This document shows, piece after piece, positions 22,251 through 37,400 of a DNA stretch of 64,000 bases. This DNA comes from Mactromeris polynyma. Taxonomy: Eukaryota; Mollusca; Bivalvia; Venerida; Mactridae. The stretch lies in assembly GCA_032209605.1 (NCBI GenBank), contig JASFXZ010000016.1, positions 11,284,001-11,348,000 of the forward strand, read 5' to 3'. A model generated the notes under the pieces. The model had not been told where the DNA came from. It searched no databases and saw only the letters and a program-made list of their open reading frames with translations. Within the stretch, counting starts at the first letter, position 1, and every line of letters begins with the position of its first letter. The position numbers were made by a program, and so were the translations under genes.

Positions 22251-22433
22251 TTAAACATCACTTTCAAACACTTGTTTTTTTCTGGTTTTCCCAATAGAGA
22301 CATTTTGCAACAAAAGCTCCATTCTGAGTTTTTTCACTTCGTTTTCACGAGCTTGAAGTTGTAGTTTCAACATTTCTGCATTCTGAGTGTCAGATATTTC
22401 TCGTCGCACATCCAATAGTAGACCTTTCTTGAG
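22251..22433 (-). CDS. Exon 11 (terminal), ITPRID-like
   Basis: Acceptor TTTTTTACAG then CTCAAGAAAGG. It encodes 60 residues, LKKGLLLDVRREISDTQNAE through LLLQN to QVFESDV, with TAA at 22251-22253. Heptad-like spacing suggests a coiled coil. The six-A tract keeps the frame, unlike the U2 copy. Confidence 0.85.
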   Translation of the reverse strand, partial: LKKGLLLDVRREISDTQNAEMLKLQLQARENEVKKLRMELLLQNVSIGKTRKKQVFESDV

Positions 22434-25400
22434 CTGTAAAAAAATCAGTAAAATTTAATAACAAATTTTTGATTAATTGAACAAAACAATGTATTTGTTT
22501 GTTTTTGTGGGGTTAAATGTTTTTCAACAATTTTTCGGATATATACTGCAGTCAGTACAGAAAATATTGTGAATGTTACATGGCCTTGAACTTGCGCCTA
22601 CGTAAGGGGCTTGCGAAGTTAACAGTTCCTATTTGTCCAAGACAGAATTCGAACCAATGACCGTCAGCTTAGGGGGTCAGACACACTCCCCCATAACCCT
22701 TTGAGCCAGGGAATCAACTGATAATGAGATATATTTTTACCTCAGGTACAAATTACAAATTTAATCATACAATATTCTGCTTATAATATAACTATGCCAA
22801 TCTCATTAAAATATAAGTTTATATCTGATAAAACAAGTTGAAAATGACTTGGGTACCAAGAACGTTCTGAATGTTATAAACCAAGGAATTTATTTTAGTT
22901 GACGTATGTTTAATACAGTTTACTTATAAATGTATTTTACATCGATTGTCAAGCAAGATAACTTGTATTAATCACTTTCCGGGTCACTAACCATAATTGG
23001 ACCTTATCAAGGGGCTTTGGAAGTTCACAGTTCTTAATTGTCTGAGATAGAAATAACCAATGATCACCAGATTAGAGGTAAGACTGATAAAGAGATCGAT
23101 ATTTACCTCGGATATTCTGTTCTGTAATTCTTGTTTCTGGCTTAGTTCTGATGCTGATATACTTGACTTGATATCTGACATCTGACTGGATATATCTGAC
23201 ATCCATGACTCACTGACAGATGATGAAGCAGTCGACACAGACCGAGAATTATCCTCCCCGTTGACTTCATCTTCATCATTAAAACTGATATCACGTCCTA
23301 TACACATTTGTTGATGATACAGCTGTTCTCTCAGTAAATCAATCATCTACAAAATATTACATACGGAAATTGAATATAGGATATTACATGAGTCGCATAT
23401 TTTTAAAAAATTTACTAATAAGTTTTCTATTTGGATTGCATAGCTTGAAGCCTTGTTTGGCTATTTCCAGGTTCTCTTCAGGTTTCTCCATTTTGTTTCT
23501 ACACTAAACTTGGGAAAAACAATACTGTGTGCAATCATGAATATGACTGACAATGATTATAGAAACGGCAATTCCACTAATGGCTGAATGTCAGGAGTCA
23601 TTTTGATAATTTTTTACCGAATTTTACATCCAAACTATCTATCATTAGAGAAAATTTGACGATTCGCTGAAAATCTTTTTGGAAGTTCAAGGCGTCAAAG
23701 GGTCAACTCTAGAGTCAAATGGAACCCTTTTAAGGATTCACAAGGTGTTTAGATATTGATGTACCTGTTGTACAATTTCTAGAGCATCCAGCGGACTGTA
23801 AGCATTGTTTCCCGACATCACAGCTTTCAAACGTTCCGACAACATTTCCTCCATCTTGATTACTTCTTTCCTAACTTCACACCAGAGATGTTGTAACTCT
23901 TCAACTTCTGATCTGTAGGTAGAAGATATATAGCATTGTTAATTGCTGACAGGTAAACAAATGTGTAAGCCAAAAATCAAAAGGTGTGAACATTTTGACA
24001 GATCATAACATAAATATTTGCAATAATGAGTTAAAGGACTTGTTTACCTGCTCACTTAGAGCATTTTTTTCAAATAAGAGCATTCTGCAAGATCATTTTA
24101 CATTCAACAGTAAAGATGTTTTCTTGGCATTTAGACCAATCGCATTTCAATTGACATTTAAGTGCCAGTAAAAACGTCCATCTGACATGGTTTCCGGGTC
24201 AAATTTTCAAAAACAATTCACCATAGGAAGGTTTACAGTCTAAATTTTCCAAAAATATACATTTAACTATATTTAATAAGTAACGACAAACATTGAATCA
24301 ATTGTTAATTGTTAAACGTGACAACATATCCATACAAGTTATATGATGAGAAAAGCAGTCAGTAATATTTACATGCTAAACGTCAATAGAAAGGGGGGGA
24401 ATGTAGCACCTTTGGTACATAAAAATACACTTGTTTCAGAATGTCTAGATATATTTCATAACAAAATACTGTTACCTTTCTTCAGGAGTAAGATCTGGAT
24501 GTGCAGATCTGTATAAGGAGAACAACATGTTCTCCATCAAACATAGCTCCGTCTTATATCTCTGTACCGCATGCTGCATCAACAAGGTCTCTTCTTCAAG
24601 ATGCTGTAAGTATCAATATACAACAGTTAGTTCCCTTTGTTTTAACTGGATGTAACAGTTAGTGCCCTTAGTTTTCAAAAGCAAATGAAACAATAACAAA
24701 TGCTAGAGTTAAGGGTGAAATATTATACTTCATTCAGGAGTTACAGAAGGCTTTTTTCCCCCATTGTTATAATAAATGAGTTAGTTCCCTTTATTTTAAT
24801 GGAAAGCAACCAACACAGGAGTTAATTCCCTTTAAACATGGATATAACCAAGTATAAATGCAAGTTATGTCACAAGTGCAAGAAACACCGAGATATCTTC
24901 CTTTTTGACTGTTGCAACATATTATTATATTTCAATTACTGTTAAGATGACTAAAAGTAACAATTTCACATGGGATATGTGTTTCAACTTTTTATTGCTA
25001 CATTTTTTTAGCATTTCCGTACTTTTTTCTTCTAGAGACAAATAAAATGTCGACACAATCTTATGTGAGCATCTAGGTACAATATTTCATGTGCAATGAC
25101 ATCTTTATCAAAAGGTTAATGAATGTCGTAACAAACAAGATGTGCACAAATGTCATGCATAAATTATTTCTGATAATGATTTTACAACTAATTGGTAAAT
25201 CACATAGCGAATAAGAGGGCAGAACATCCGAGTTCTGATCCAGAAGTCGTGGGTCACAATCCATGCTTCGTGCCTTCACCATCCTTGAATTACCGAGTAT
25301 ATTTTAGACTATGATACCAAGGCTTGGTACTGGTTAGTCGCCCATGAAGAAGTCATTGAGATACGTGTATATAAGTTGCGATTATATGTTTTGCAATTGA

Positions 25401-28400
25401 TTTGAAGTTTAAAATATCACAAATCTCCAGCATACCTTTCTCTTCGGTAACTGCATCCAATTCTTCATATGGAAATTAGGAGTAAACTTTGTATTTGGCA
25501 TCTTAGATATATCCTGAAAAAATAATTAAAAATCAATATGATTTAACTGACATTGATAATTACATTAAATACACATATAAACTATACTCGATATATTTCA
25601 GAATTATAAAAAAGTATCTTAATTATGTCCACTTACTGAATATATTGTTATATAATTCCACCATTAACTTCAATGTATATTATATACTTATTATATTTAG
25701 TACCTATCCTAATATACTTAAGTATAAATTTCACACACTTCTAAGATTTAATTGATATAGATTTAATTAGATTTAAGCCTTTTATAACTATGATAAAATC
25801 AATGGTATGCTGGCTAGACATCAAGCTGATAGCCAATCAAATTGTTTGATTTAAGTCACACCTTCAATTTCAACAAATCAGATTGTGGCATTCAATGAAT
25901 TTGACAAAATCCATCAATACAATAGTTTTTCACAGCTTTTCGCAAGCCAAAGAAGTTAACCTAAAAACCAATTATGTTGTTCACGCTCTTCGATTATAGG
26001 AAAGTCAGTCACAAGTCAACAGTTTGTAAACATAATTTTACAATGAAGCAATCATTGACCTTTCTGTACTGGAATGTTGATGATAATAGAAAACACAGGA
26101 ATATATACAAACATTACATACAAATACATGATAGATTTATGCTTGACCTAAATACAACAACATCTGTTGTTGTTGTTATATAACTCCCAACATCTGGCAT
26201 GTTTCTTTATCACATTGTGTAGCTCTTATCATAACTTATGCTTGTGTGTGTGAAAACAGATATTTTATTTTCAATATTTAAGTTTTTAATGTTTTATCAA
26301 GTTACACATGGAGGACAATTTTTTTTCTTAAATTTAAAGATATTAATTACAGATATTAGATTTTTTGTTAGATGTTAAAGATATTTTTTCGACAATACAT
26401 CGGAATACATTAGTAATGTATTCTTTGATAATGCATATTTGTTGATGTTTTAAATAATATGAAATATATTTTTCATGTTCGTTTAGGTAAAAAATTAACC
26501 AACAAAATGAGCATGATATCATTTTAATGATCTTAAAATTGATAAAAAAAGTATATTACCAATAGTAAATTGAGAAGTTCTTCCATTTAAAATCCAACAA
26601 TCTTTTTTTATAAAATGTTAATATTTAATTCCAACCAAGAGCTATTCACTTCTACCAGTAATCCATACAGTCATTTAACAAAATCAGCAAATTCGAACAT
26701 TTATATCTCTGAAGTCCAATCTTTTGAATAAACATTAATAAAGTAAAGCCCACTTAAGGTCAATATTCTAAAACACACCATACTTGATTTTCACCACAGT
26801 GTTAAAGTTCGACCTGATTTGTTCAATTTAATAACCAGCTTTGAACAAACATTTAACTTAGAATTCATGGAACAATTTAATGTCGTAAAATGATGATCAA
26901 GATTTAGAGAGACATAGACTTTCGTATGTCAGTTTGTTTTGGTATTACAATTGTGTGATCATCATGAACTCGTTGACTTATTTCCAGAACCCTATAACTC
27001 AATTTTTGTTGGTTTTGAGTATTTGGTATCGTTGAAAGTGTCTTTCAAAGCTCTTTCTATCAGTACTACCTATATTGGTCTGGAATGCACATCACTTAAA
27101 TAAAATGCAATTCTATAACCCTGTATGTAACAATTATCTCAAGAGGGTAAAACTTTAAAGTTGTTTATCTCAATAAGATAAAAAAAAAGTTCTGGGGTTC
27201 TGGAAATACTGCGACGAACTGTCAAATACACAAGACACACAGACAGAAACAATTCCAAACACTGTTACAGACTAGTGTAGCACATATTGTGGGTTTTAGT
27301 GCAAAACAAGTATAACTTCATCTTTACCACAGCAGGTTTACACTACTTTTAAAACAAACACTGGATATTAAAGTCAATCAGTATTCCATAAAACTAAATG
27401 CAATCCATCACAACATTACAACCTTATTGACTCATTCAAACTCAACTACCAACTGGTAATTAACTAGCAACAAAATATCTTAAAGGTACATGCTGCAGTC
27501 TTATCTTTTTATCAAAATATGCTCAGTAAAAATGTGAGAAAATGGCAATAACATGCAGACAGACATACTCTAAAACATTACATTGTAACTATTCTTAGAC
27601 GTTTGCAGGAATTGCAAAACATAAGTACGATACAGATGTTTCCTATGCAAGCGCTAACTAGGTGCATAGGTCAGCATAGAAAATATCTGTACTGAAATTG
27701 TGTATTAATGGTTTCGGGAAACTTGGACGAAAAGTGACAATGCAACTTGTTTGAAGATAACATCTGTTCTAAGGCATTTGTCACAGATTTTCTCATATTA
27801 AACCATAATTTGACTACATTTAAGACAAACTACCTTTAAAGCCAGATTAATTATGATCTATACCCAGCAGTATTCACCCTCTGGGTTAATGTAAATAATC
27901 AATTGTACATTTAATTAATAACATCACATCTTGTGACACAGTTGGATGAAAGGAAAACTGGAATGTTACTGATACAATAAGATTTATAACTAACATCTTC
28001 AACATGTGCAAACCACAGCTGTGATTAACCGACCAAACTGTTTCCATTGGATTGACTGAAAAATCCCACATTCCCAGCACATGTCCGGCAACAAATATTT
28101 TTAACTTTAATACTGAGGAGTTCCTTTAAAATTGATGCTGTTGATGCTAGGGCAATATTAGCACCTCTTGTTTAAAATAATGACCATGATTTCGGACAAA
28201 ATTATCAAATACATTTTTAATGCCTGTAAAAAAGTTTGGGTCACAGTAAAACCGACATAGTGGTTGTGGGATAAGAGCGCCTGACTCCCGATTCGAAAGG
28301 TGTGGGTTCAAATCCAACCTTGGACAAACTTAACGATCCCAAAACTTGGCGCAAGTACTGGTAAGTAACCCAGGAAGCAATCATCAAGAGTGAATAACGT

Positions 28401-31400
28401 AATAATTTTTCTTACAATATTAACAATATTATTATTATTTATTTTTTTTGTTAATTTTTCTTACACTATATAACTTGTCTCAGAATCCATGTAAATGGTA
28501 ACTTGTTTGAACTTTCATAATCAATGTAAAATAAATAAGTTAAAACTAAGACTAAACTGAGGGTAGGTCGTGAAACCAGAAATAAATCTATTTTTAGACC
28601 TTACCATCATTAAGCTGGGTCCATTGATTAGTCGAGCCAGTCTCAGATAGTTGAGATGATCATCCGGTACCCCGCAAGAACTACCAATCAATGACTGTTG
28701 ATCAAGACTCTCATCAACAGAGGAATATTCAGACTGGTCCCTCGATTCCAGGAAATGTTGTCTCTTGTCAAACTGGTCTACAGAATGCTGTGTCATCAGC
28801 TGGTTCCGAGTCTGAGCTTGTCTGTGCAAAGAATTTGCATCTCTGGTACCTGGCTCCTCATCCAACAGCACATCAAAAGAATGGTTTCCTTCTTGTTTTA
28901 TACGATTTCTGATACTTTGATCTACTTGTAAAGCTTTCTTGTACTTTAAATTTGGTGATGAAGCCCAGACTGGTTTACCAACATTGTATGGGGAACGAGT
29001 CTTATCAAAACATTTATTGGATTCCAGCAACCAGTCTGCTGTATTGTTGCTAGCGACAACAAGCCTTTCCTTGGCTCTTATCCTCTCTTGAACTTTATTT
29101 CTCATTCTGAATGTTGAAGCATTAAAGTCAATGTCACTGACAGGAACTTTACCAGTTCCTAATGTATCAGACTTACCATCATTTATGCCATTCTTAGAAC
29201 TTTCAATTTCTAGGTCAAGGTCCCCAGATGGATTGACCTTGAGATAGGTCACCTGACCAACAGGAGTAACCTTGGATACTAATTTGTCATCTTGTCCTTT
29301 AGAGTCTTTGGATGCAGCTTCAACATTTAAACACACTGTAGAAACAAATCTAGATTGGCTAGATGTCCGACTAACAGAAGATTCCGTGTCACTGTGCATC
29401 TCAATCGGCACATTTACTGTAAACACTAATGATTTGTCTACAACCTGCTCTGTTTTAGAATATGTGATTGAAGACAGAGAGGGATTGTAGTGTTCGTCTT
29501 CCGAATTACATGAAATATTTCGTTGACAAACATATAATTCTTTTTTAGGCGTTTGCCTGGCAGCATGTTGTTGCTGGGATACAAAACTCTTCTGTTCTTG
29601 TCCTGACTGAGAATCCTGAAACACAAGGGAGATTACTCATTTGAACATCAAATGTTGAAAATAAATAGAAAAGTTGCTTCTCTTGTCATCAATATCATGG
29701 TTACTTTAGTGTACAAAAGGGAGATCACCAATATCAACTATTGAAATAAATTCAGAAGTTGCTTCCCTTGGTATTAATGTCAATAATTTTGATATACAGC
29801 GAGGGGAAACTATGTGAATTGATGTAACTTTTTAATTTCTTAACAGATTTATACAAACACAGCACTTTCTATGAGGATCAGTTAGATCTACTTTGTCATA
29901 AGCACTAGCACATTGGCTTTCAAAATTAAAACATACCGGTTGTATACAGTAAAACCCCATTAACGAACACCTCAATATTAAGAACACAGTTTTCAAGTCC
30001 ATTTTCATCGTTTTGCTCTGTATTCAATCTCAATATTAAGACCACCTCAATAAGAAGACCAGTTTTCAAGTGTCCCAAAGGTGGTCTTATTATTGAGGTT
30101 TCACAGTATATAATAGTGTATACATAGGTACCAGTCTACAAAGCTGAAATTATTATCAAGGGGAATAACTCACCACCAAATGAATTATCTCCCCAGTTGG
30201 ATCAATTACTTACCATAGGTTGAATTATCTCCCCTGCTGGATCAAGATCAGCAAACCCAGAACTGTCAGAATTCATGCTCGTTGATTTCTCCAGTGGGCC
30301 TAAAATTTATATTCTATGGAATTACAGATGCAAACAGAGAGAAGCATATAAATGTCAGAAGAATAATTTTTAACAGTCCTTTTTCATTTAATGTTTTATG
30401 AACCAAAATATGCATTTAATACAATAGCATATGACGATATAGTGCATACATGTACATATATATATATAACCACATGTATATCATTTATGATGAATACTGA
30501 ACAAACATACTGAACAAACGTAGTAGAACAAGCAGGAATGAAAATGTAACTGATCTTTGGCCACACAGCAACAACTGGCAGGTAGCCATATACAGCAGAG
30601 CTCTCTTCAATTTATAAATTTTCTCAAAGTAAAAAGTTACTCCAAATATTGCTTCCTTAATGCAAAAACCTCCCATAAACATCTGAAATTAGCATTAACA
30701 AAGGGTATTGCTCTGCAAGAGGTTGAACAAGGAACGCTTAATTACGGAAATACAGTCGCACTTCGTTTACTCGACAACCTTCTATCTGAATACTTGGAAT
30801 CCTCTGAAATAAATATCTGGTTTGGGTGTATCTTCTTGGGCGTGTCAAATCCAAATGGACTGTTTGAAACCATGTATTATTCAAAATAAAATTTCGGACC
30901 TGCTGAATTTGAATGAACAACGTCTGACTGTACTAAAATTTACAAACCTTTAAGTAGGACTGGTTTATTTGTTTGAACATGGAAGTCTTCGTATACCGCT
31001 TCTCCGCTGGAAACCTGATAATAGAAAAATTAAACAAATAAGTAAAAAAAAATGTTCATACAAATTTTACCATGTCATTTATTTATGGCCATACTTGTAA
31101 TACAAACACCAAGGGTAGGACTCTGTGTTTTAAGGATTGGGTCTCAAATTTGGAATTTTTTACGCATTATCATGGAATCTAACATTTCACTAAATTTTAT
31201 GAATTTTCATGACTGTTCATGTCATAGTTGGTGACATGATTATAGCACAGTAGAAGACCACCTCAATAATAAGACCACCTCAACATTAAGAATACAATAT
31301 TCATGTCCATTTTCACTATTTTACTCTTTATTCAACTTCAATTATAAGACCATTTTTCAAGGGTCCCAAGGGTCCCAAGGGTGGTCATTTTATTGAAGTT

Positions 31401-34400
31401 TTACTGTAAATGTATTAACTTCAATGATTATCACCATGGAAACCATGAACATTTTTTTTTTCATTTTTTCGACACATGGTCCTAGCAGGTTCAACAAACA
31501 TAGATTAAGAATAGCCTAGGCTAACTGGATATTCCTAAAAAGTATTTAAAGATAGCAATTTTTTTTATCAACGTTTCAAAGCCTTTAACCAACAATCAAC
31601 GCTGACAATATTTCACAAACCTCTTCTAACTCGAACGATTCTGGAGCTGAACGTTGCAATGGCTTTAAGCAATTTTTATCCTCAGATGATCTTGACCTGA
31701 TGAGATCACCATTAATTTTTTCGTTCGGTTTCAAATTTTCTTTATTACTTTCAGAATGGTCTAGACTTATGGAATTCTCTGTCGAGTTTCCGGCGGAATC
31801 TGTGAAGGTTTGTCGCCGCAGACCTGGACTGACTTCACCCGCCCGCGGGGTCAGCTCGCCCTCGGTGTTTTCTGAGTCATATAAGGGATCAATTGGAACA
31901 AGGGTATTACACGAGTCAGATCTCAGACCTAGGGATAGTGCATTGAGATCTGATGAATTCTGGGATTTCTGATATACCTCCTCTGATGTGGCACTCTCAA
32001 GCTGGTTTAAATCCTCCTCCACAATGATGCTTACAGTCTGGTTACCACTTTGCAAGAATTTGCCAGATTTATCGGTTCCATTGAAGTTGAACTCCAATTC
32101 ACCATCGTTCATAGACTGATCGAACGAAAATTCTAAATCCGAAGGCGTGTTTGGGGATCCAGTCATTGTAGACTGTGTAGATTTCTGTGCTTGCATAAGT
32201 ATAGATTTAGGGTCCAGCGATGAACGAGAGGTGCCAGTCACATCTGGTACCCTGGACTGGTTTGTCTGAGCAACATAATCACCATCATCGTCGATAGAAG
32301 TCATTAATCTATTCACTTGTTTTTTACGCATTTCACCGATTGACTTTTTCCTCGTTTTTTCTGAAGAGTCCTCCGACGGATCTGAGAATACTGGACACTC
32401 GCTGTCAAAACTTTGACGAATAGTGTCTTCATATTGCTTTCTCAAATTTTTTATAGAATTACTTTTCACGATTTTTTGCTCTTCATTAGAGAAAGAATCG
32501 GAACTTTCCAAAGACGAATCCGAGCTGAATCGGTCACTGAAACTTTTCAGTTGGAGCCCTCGGTCCCAGCTGTCCCCTGAATTGTCGGGATGTCTATCCT
32601 CTTCATTCTCCTCCGTAAGCGACCAGTTCCCTTTACTTTTTACACTATGAACAAATTTTCTTCGTTTTTCAGCTGCAGACAGGGTTCGCTTCATAGATCC
32701 ATTCTCACGATTTGATTTCAAGTCACTTAAATAATTGTCCCCATAGAATCCTTGTAAAGCGAGGGCTTTACGATTTGGAAAATCCAAAATGCTGGGAATT
32801 GCGCAAATGCGCTTCGTCTCCTCATCTGTAAAAAAATCAAGATTTAATGTTAAAACAAGCATTAAAATACGTTGTATGACATTATGACATTAAGGACGTC
32901 ACCTGGAACATATTACCAAAACTTAAACAGTTGATCAGCAACATGATTTTGAAGTTAGTATGTGTTGTGATAGACCATATAAAATTTTGATACTTCCAGA
33001 ATAAAGTAACATTAATAGTCAGCCATTTTTTTCTATTTTGGGGATGTATGGCGACGGGTCCTTTGATAGGGGAAATTTGCATGATGAATCACCAAGTTTG
33101 GGTTTTATAAGGCTAAAATTTTTAATAGTTTTACTGAAGGGGAATTTTCTTTCTAAGTAGGGGAAAAATATACACTTTATTCTTTAAGGAATGGGACCAA
33201 ATATCGGACCCAAATTTGCCATAAATAAGGGCTGATAATATTCAGCAAAATTAAATTAATTTCAGTCTTAAATGGTATCAGATATTGACACAAGTCCTCT
33301 CCCTTTCTCCATTCTAGAGTTCTCTCCCTTTATCCATTCTAGAGTTCTCTCCCTTTATCCATTCTAGAGTTCTCTCCCTTTATCCATTCTAGAGTTCTCT
33401 CCCTTTATCCATTCTAGAGTTCTCTCCCTTTATCCATTCTAGAGTTCTCTCCCTTTATCCATTCTAGAGTTCTCTCCCTTTATCCATTCTAGAGTTCTCT
33501 CCCTTTATCCATTCTAGAGTTCTCTGCTTAATCCTTTCTAGAGTTCTCTCCCTTTATCCATTCTAGAGTTCTCTCCTTAATCCATTATAGAGTTCTCTCC
33601 CTTTATCCATTATAGAGTTCTCTGCTTAATCCCTTCTTTAGTATATGTATACATATATATACTATATAGTGCTATATACACTTGCCCAAAGTTCTAACGC
33701 ATCATATTTAAATTCGATATAGTTTTCTTAATTCTGTACTAAATGTTATGAAAATTCAGATTTCTGATCATAATTAAAGCATTATTTTTTTAAAAACCTT
33801 TCGCAATTTTTTTATTTGATTTTAAGCCATGCGGAACGAATGATCGAATTTCGGTATTTTTGACTTGCTGCTTTTACTTGGTTGTCTTCACATGATTTCT
33901 TTTTCTAATTGTGTTGTTTTGTATTACAGTCGTTAAAAAACATGTTTTGAGTGAAAAATGGTCCAAAAGAAATATGGGAGGGCTATGTGTCCACTAAAAT
34001 GATGAAAAGTAATATGCCCTTTCATAAATGTGTCTAAAATTGCATTTCCTGTAGGATAACAACGACGTTACTTATGTGAGCTTGTTACACGAGATTTCCA
34101 TGTGGATCCAAGTAAAAATTGTAAATTTTAAACAACCAGAAGTGGAACTGGAAGTGGAACTGGAAGTGTCCGTGCCCTTCGTCTCGACACCAGTTAAGGG
34201 GACTCGTGTTATGCTGCAAATAGGCAGAAAATCATAAACCACAGGTGCCTAGGTCACGCTCAGTTATTAATTACATTTCTTTGATTTTTAGCATACAAAA
34301 TTGAATTTTTATTAAAATTATTAGCTATTATTTCTGTAAAATTTAAACAAGTTTAATTCCTGAACCTTATTCATGCACTTCTATTTTGTTATCTGTGTGA

Positions 34401-37400
34401 TTTCATTGTGTTTTTCTACTACAACGACCATAACTTTCCAACCCCACGTTCATCTTTTCGAAATCGAGTAAACCCAAGCGATGCGTTAGAACTTTGGGTG
34501 AGTGTACATATACTCTACAATCTCCTGCATTTAAGACAAAGTACTATATATATACTATATAGTACTATATAAATATAAATAAGCGATAAAGGGAGAGAAC
34601 TCTAGATGGGATAAAGGGAGAGAACTCAAGTCAATCTCCTATTGTCTATATGTAGTAAAAATTGTGAAAATACAAAATGGCAGGTTAGCTTTTTTGACGA
34701 GTATATAGCGGTACTTGCCTGGTGATGGGGGTGCTTGATTCACTTGCGTGCCATGGATAAATTTGACTCCCTGAGCCAACGTTGAAAATGTTGGTCGCTG
34801 CATTGAACCTTAAATATCAGAAAATGAGATCAATAATTGACCAATCATTTAATCATACAAAAATAATTTAACTGAATTGGAAGTTTTAGTCATGAAATCT
34901 CGAAATAGATGAACAGAATATTCAAATTACAGGAATCAAAGAAAGAAACTTTAAACACTGTTTAGATCTAATCAAGAAAGAAACTTTATACACCGTTAAG
35001 ATCTAATCAGTGTGTCTGGTTATTTACTGTCTCAAAGCTCATTTCGTTCTCAATATATTTTTCATAAAAAAACCTCGAAGTAATAAATGTTTAGTCTGAA
35101 ACATACAAAATATTTTGTTTGGCATCGGCAAACTTTGATACACAAGTCAGAAAACAACAAAATCAAGAAGCCTAACTAACTGACGAAGTCAAATTCAATA
35201 CAGCAACACCTCACTTAAATACCACCTCAATAGAAAGACCACCTCAATAGAAAGACCACCTCAATAATAAGACCGTCTTGAAATAAAGGATTAAATTTTC
35301 AAGTCCATTTTCATGGCTAGTTTTTCAACCTCAAAAAGAAGACCTCCTCAACAAGAAGACCAGTTTTCAAGGGTCCCAAGGGTGGTTGTATTATTGAGGT
35401 TTTACTGTACAAAAACTCTAAATACCTTAGATCACTATTTAATTGCAACTGTCATTATATCGTTAATTTCTCATATTCATTTAACCCAGAATTCATAATT
35501 TTCACAGATTGATATCAAGGTGACGTCAAAATACTCTGTATGAAACTATGAACATTTTGTAAGACTGTAAATTAAAGACAAAGTAATTGAATTGGTAACA
35601 CATCACAAAGGTAAAAATCAGCAAATTCTCAAAATGAATTTATTGCAAATAAATGTGATCTTCAGTTAATTTGAAATAACAAAAGCAAAAACAACTATGT
35701 AATCAAACAAACAACAACGGTACTTCAACTCCGGGGTACTTCAACTCTGGGTCCAGGATGAAGACAAATATACAAAATAAATTTACACAAATGGCCTTGT
35801 AACAAATACATGTATGTATAAAATCATTTAGTTATGCACGAATGCTTGGAGGTTTGGTGTAAACTACAGTGCAACGCTACAAGATGCAACAGGCTCTGGG
35901 AAATACTGACATTGGCCATTGTAGAGGTTACATTGCTCTACAGAGGTAAGATTGCTTGTTGCTTCTTACTTTGGAATAATTGAAAAGAGGGCTGTTCAGG
36001 AAATGTTGCAACATAATACTGTAACTCAGTTTTGGAAAAGTAACTGAAACAAAAATTTTGTGACAGCCCTCAGACTATAAATAAATACTTTGATATTAAT
36101 TTATACATGATACATCATAACATGTACCATTCAAAATTTCAGTTAAGACAAAAAATCTTGGGCTGAACAAGAATAAATACAAAAACAACATCTTAACAAC
36201 AACAATAAATTTGTGTCTATTAAAGCAAATTCTTAGCTTGTCCTTGAATGATTTGGACAAAAAACAACAACAATAAAGGAAGGGGCACTATTACTATAGA
36301 AACAAGATTGCATGCTTTAAAAATCAGTGCAATAGGCTTGTAACTATACATGATATAAAATGCCACTTAAAATAGTATTGCAACAAAATCTTTGATCTAC
36401 ACTATAACTACATATAACAAACTTAAACACAATTTTGTATATAAAAGAAAACAAGCCATAAGAGGGTCGGTCAAAATGTAACGCTCACCAGAGACCTGGA
36501 GAAAATTTGTCATCAGACCCCAATCTCCGAAAGCATCTCAAGATGAGCTAAATCTCAGCTCAAATATTGTCTCAAACAAATCATTGAGATTTTCTTCATC
36601 TGAGACTGTACTCAAAACGGTATAACATAATGAAGAAGACTAGACGACTTTTTTCTCATAAAATTTCAAGAGATTTGTCACAATCTCAGACTCCATTTTA
36701 AGCAAAATCTCATATTGAGCTGAGATTTCTATTCGAGTGGAATTGTTGATGACAAACACAGGGTCTTCACAACAGCTCACTTTAAGAGCCTTGCACTCAG
36801 GTGAACAAAAAATATATCAAGCAACTATAAGTATAATTTATGTACACATTGTAAACATATAAAACAATTCACTGTATTCACCAGTGCCTGGTATTCATTA
36901 CATCTGCTACGTACTCACCACTCAGCTGTCAACATTTACTCAGCTGAGTCTGAGTTTTGAGAGTTGAGTATTTGATGAGAATAACATTTAAGTCTTAGGC
37001 GGAGTTCTGATTATTCTATGTGTCCATTTTTTCTCAGATTTGAGCGAGAACTGCGATTTTGGGAAAAGTATTAATATAAAGATATTTACTCAATTCATGA
37101 TTCACATTCAAATGTGGAAGGAAGTGTATACACAAGATTACTCATCATACAGTATTTCCATTCCATTTCACTCACTCACATCTCAACACTCAAATACAGC
37201 AGAGTAAGTTTTGACATTTGGGTGGTAAGTATCGGCCATAATTTCAGGCCAAGAAATATGCATATAATATTGACTTAAAACATTTAAAAAAAAATGCACT
37301 TAAATGTTTATTCAACAATGAACTAATTTTTTTTGGGATAAATTAAATGTGTTCAGAACTATAATTGTTTGTAATGTTTCAATAATCATGCCTCAGTAAC

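Larger units (their letters stand above)
18637..26030. repeat. Tandem unit U3, the functional copy
   Basis: The unit runs from the TTTGCAGTCATTAAGACC block to GTCAACAGTTTGTAAACATA, after which unique sequence begins. It holds the same minisatellites, SINEs and five exons as U1 and U2, and all five exons are open and correctly phased. It directly adjoins the rest of the gene. The duplication endpoints therefore lie inside the intron after exon 28605-29615 and beyond the gene's 3' end. Confidence 0.9.

Noticed and set aside
28245..28395. Functional tRNA gene
   Set aside because: A and B boxes are present but no cloverleaf with a paired acceptor stem could be drawn, and the unrelated 3' part recurs elsewhere, so it is a SINE.
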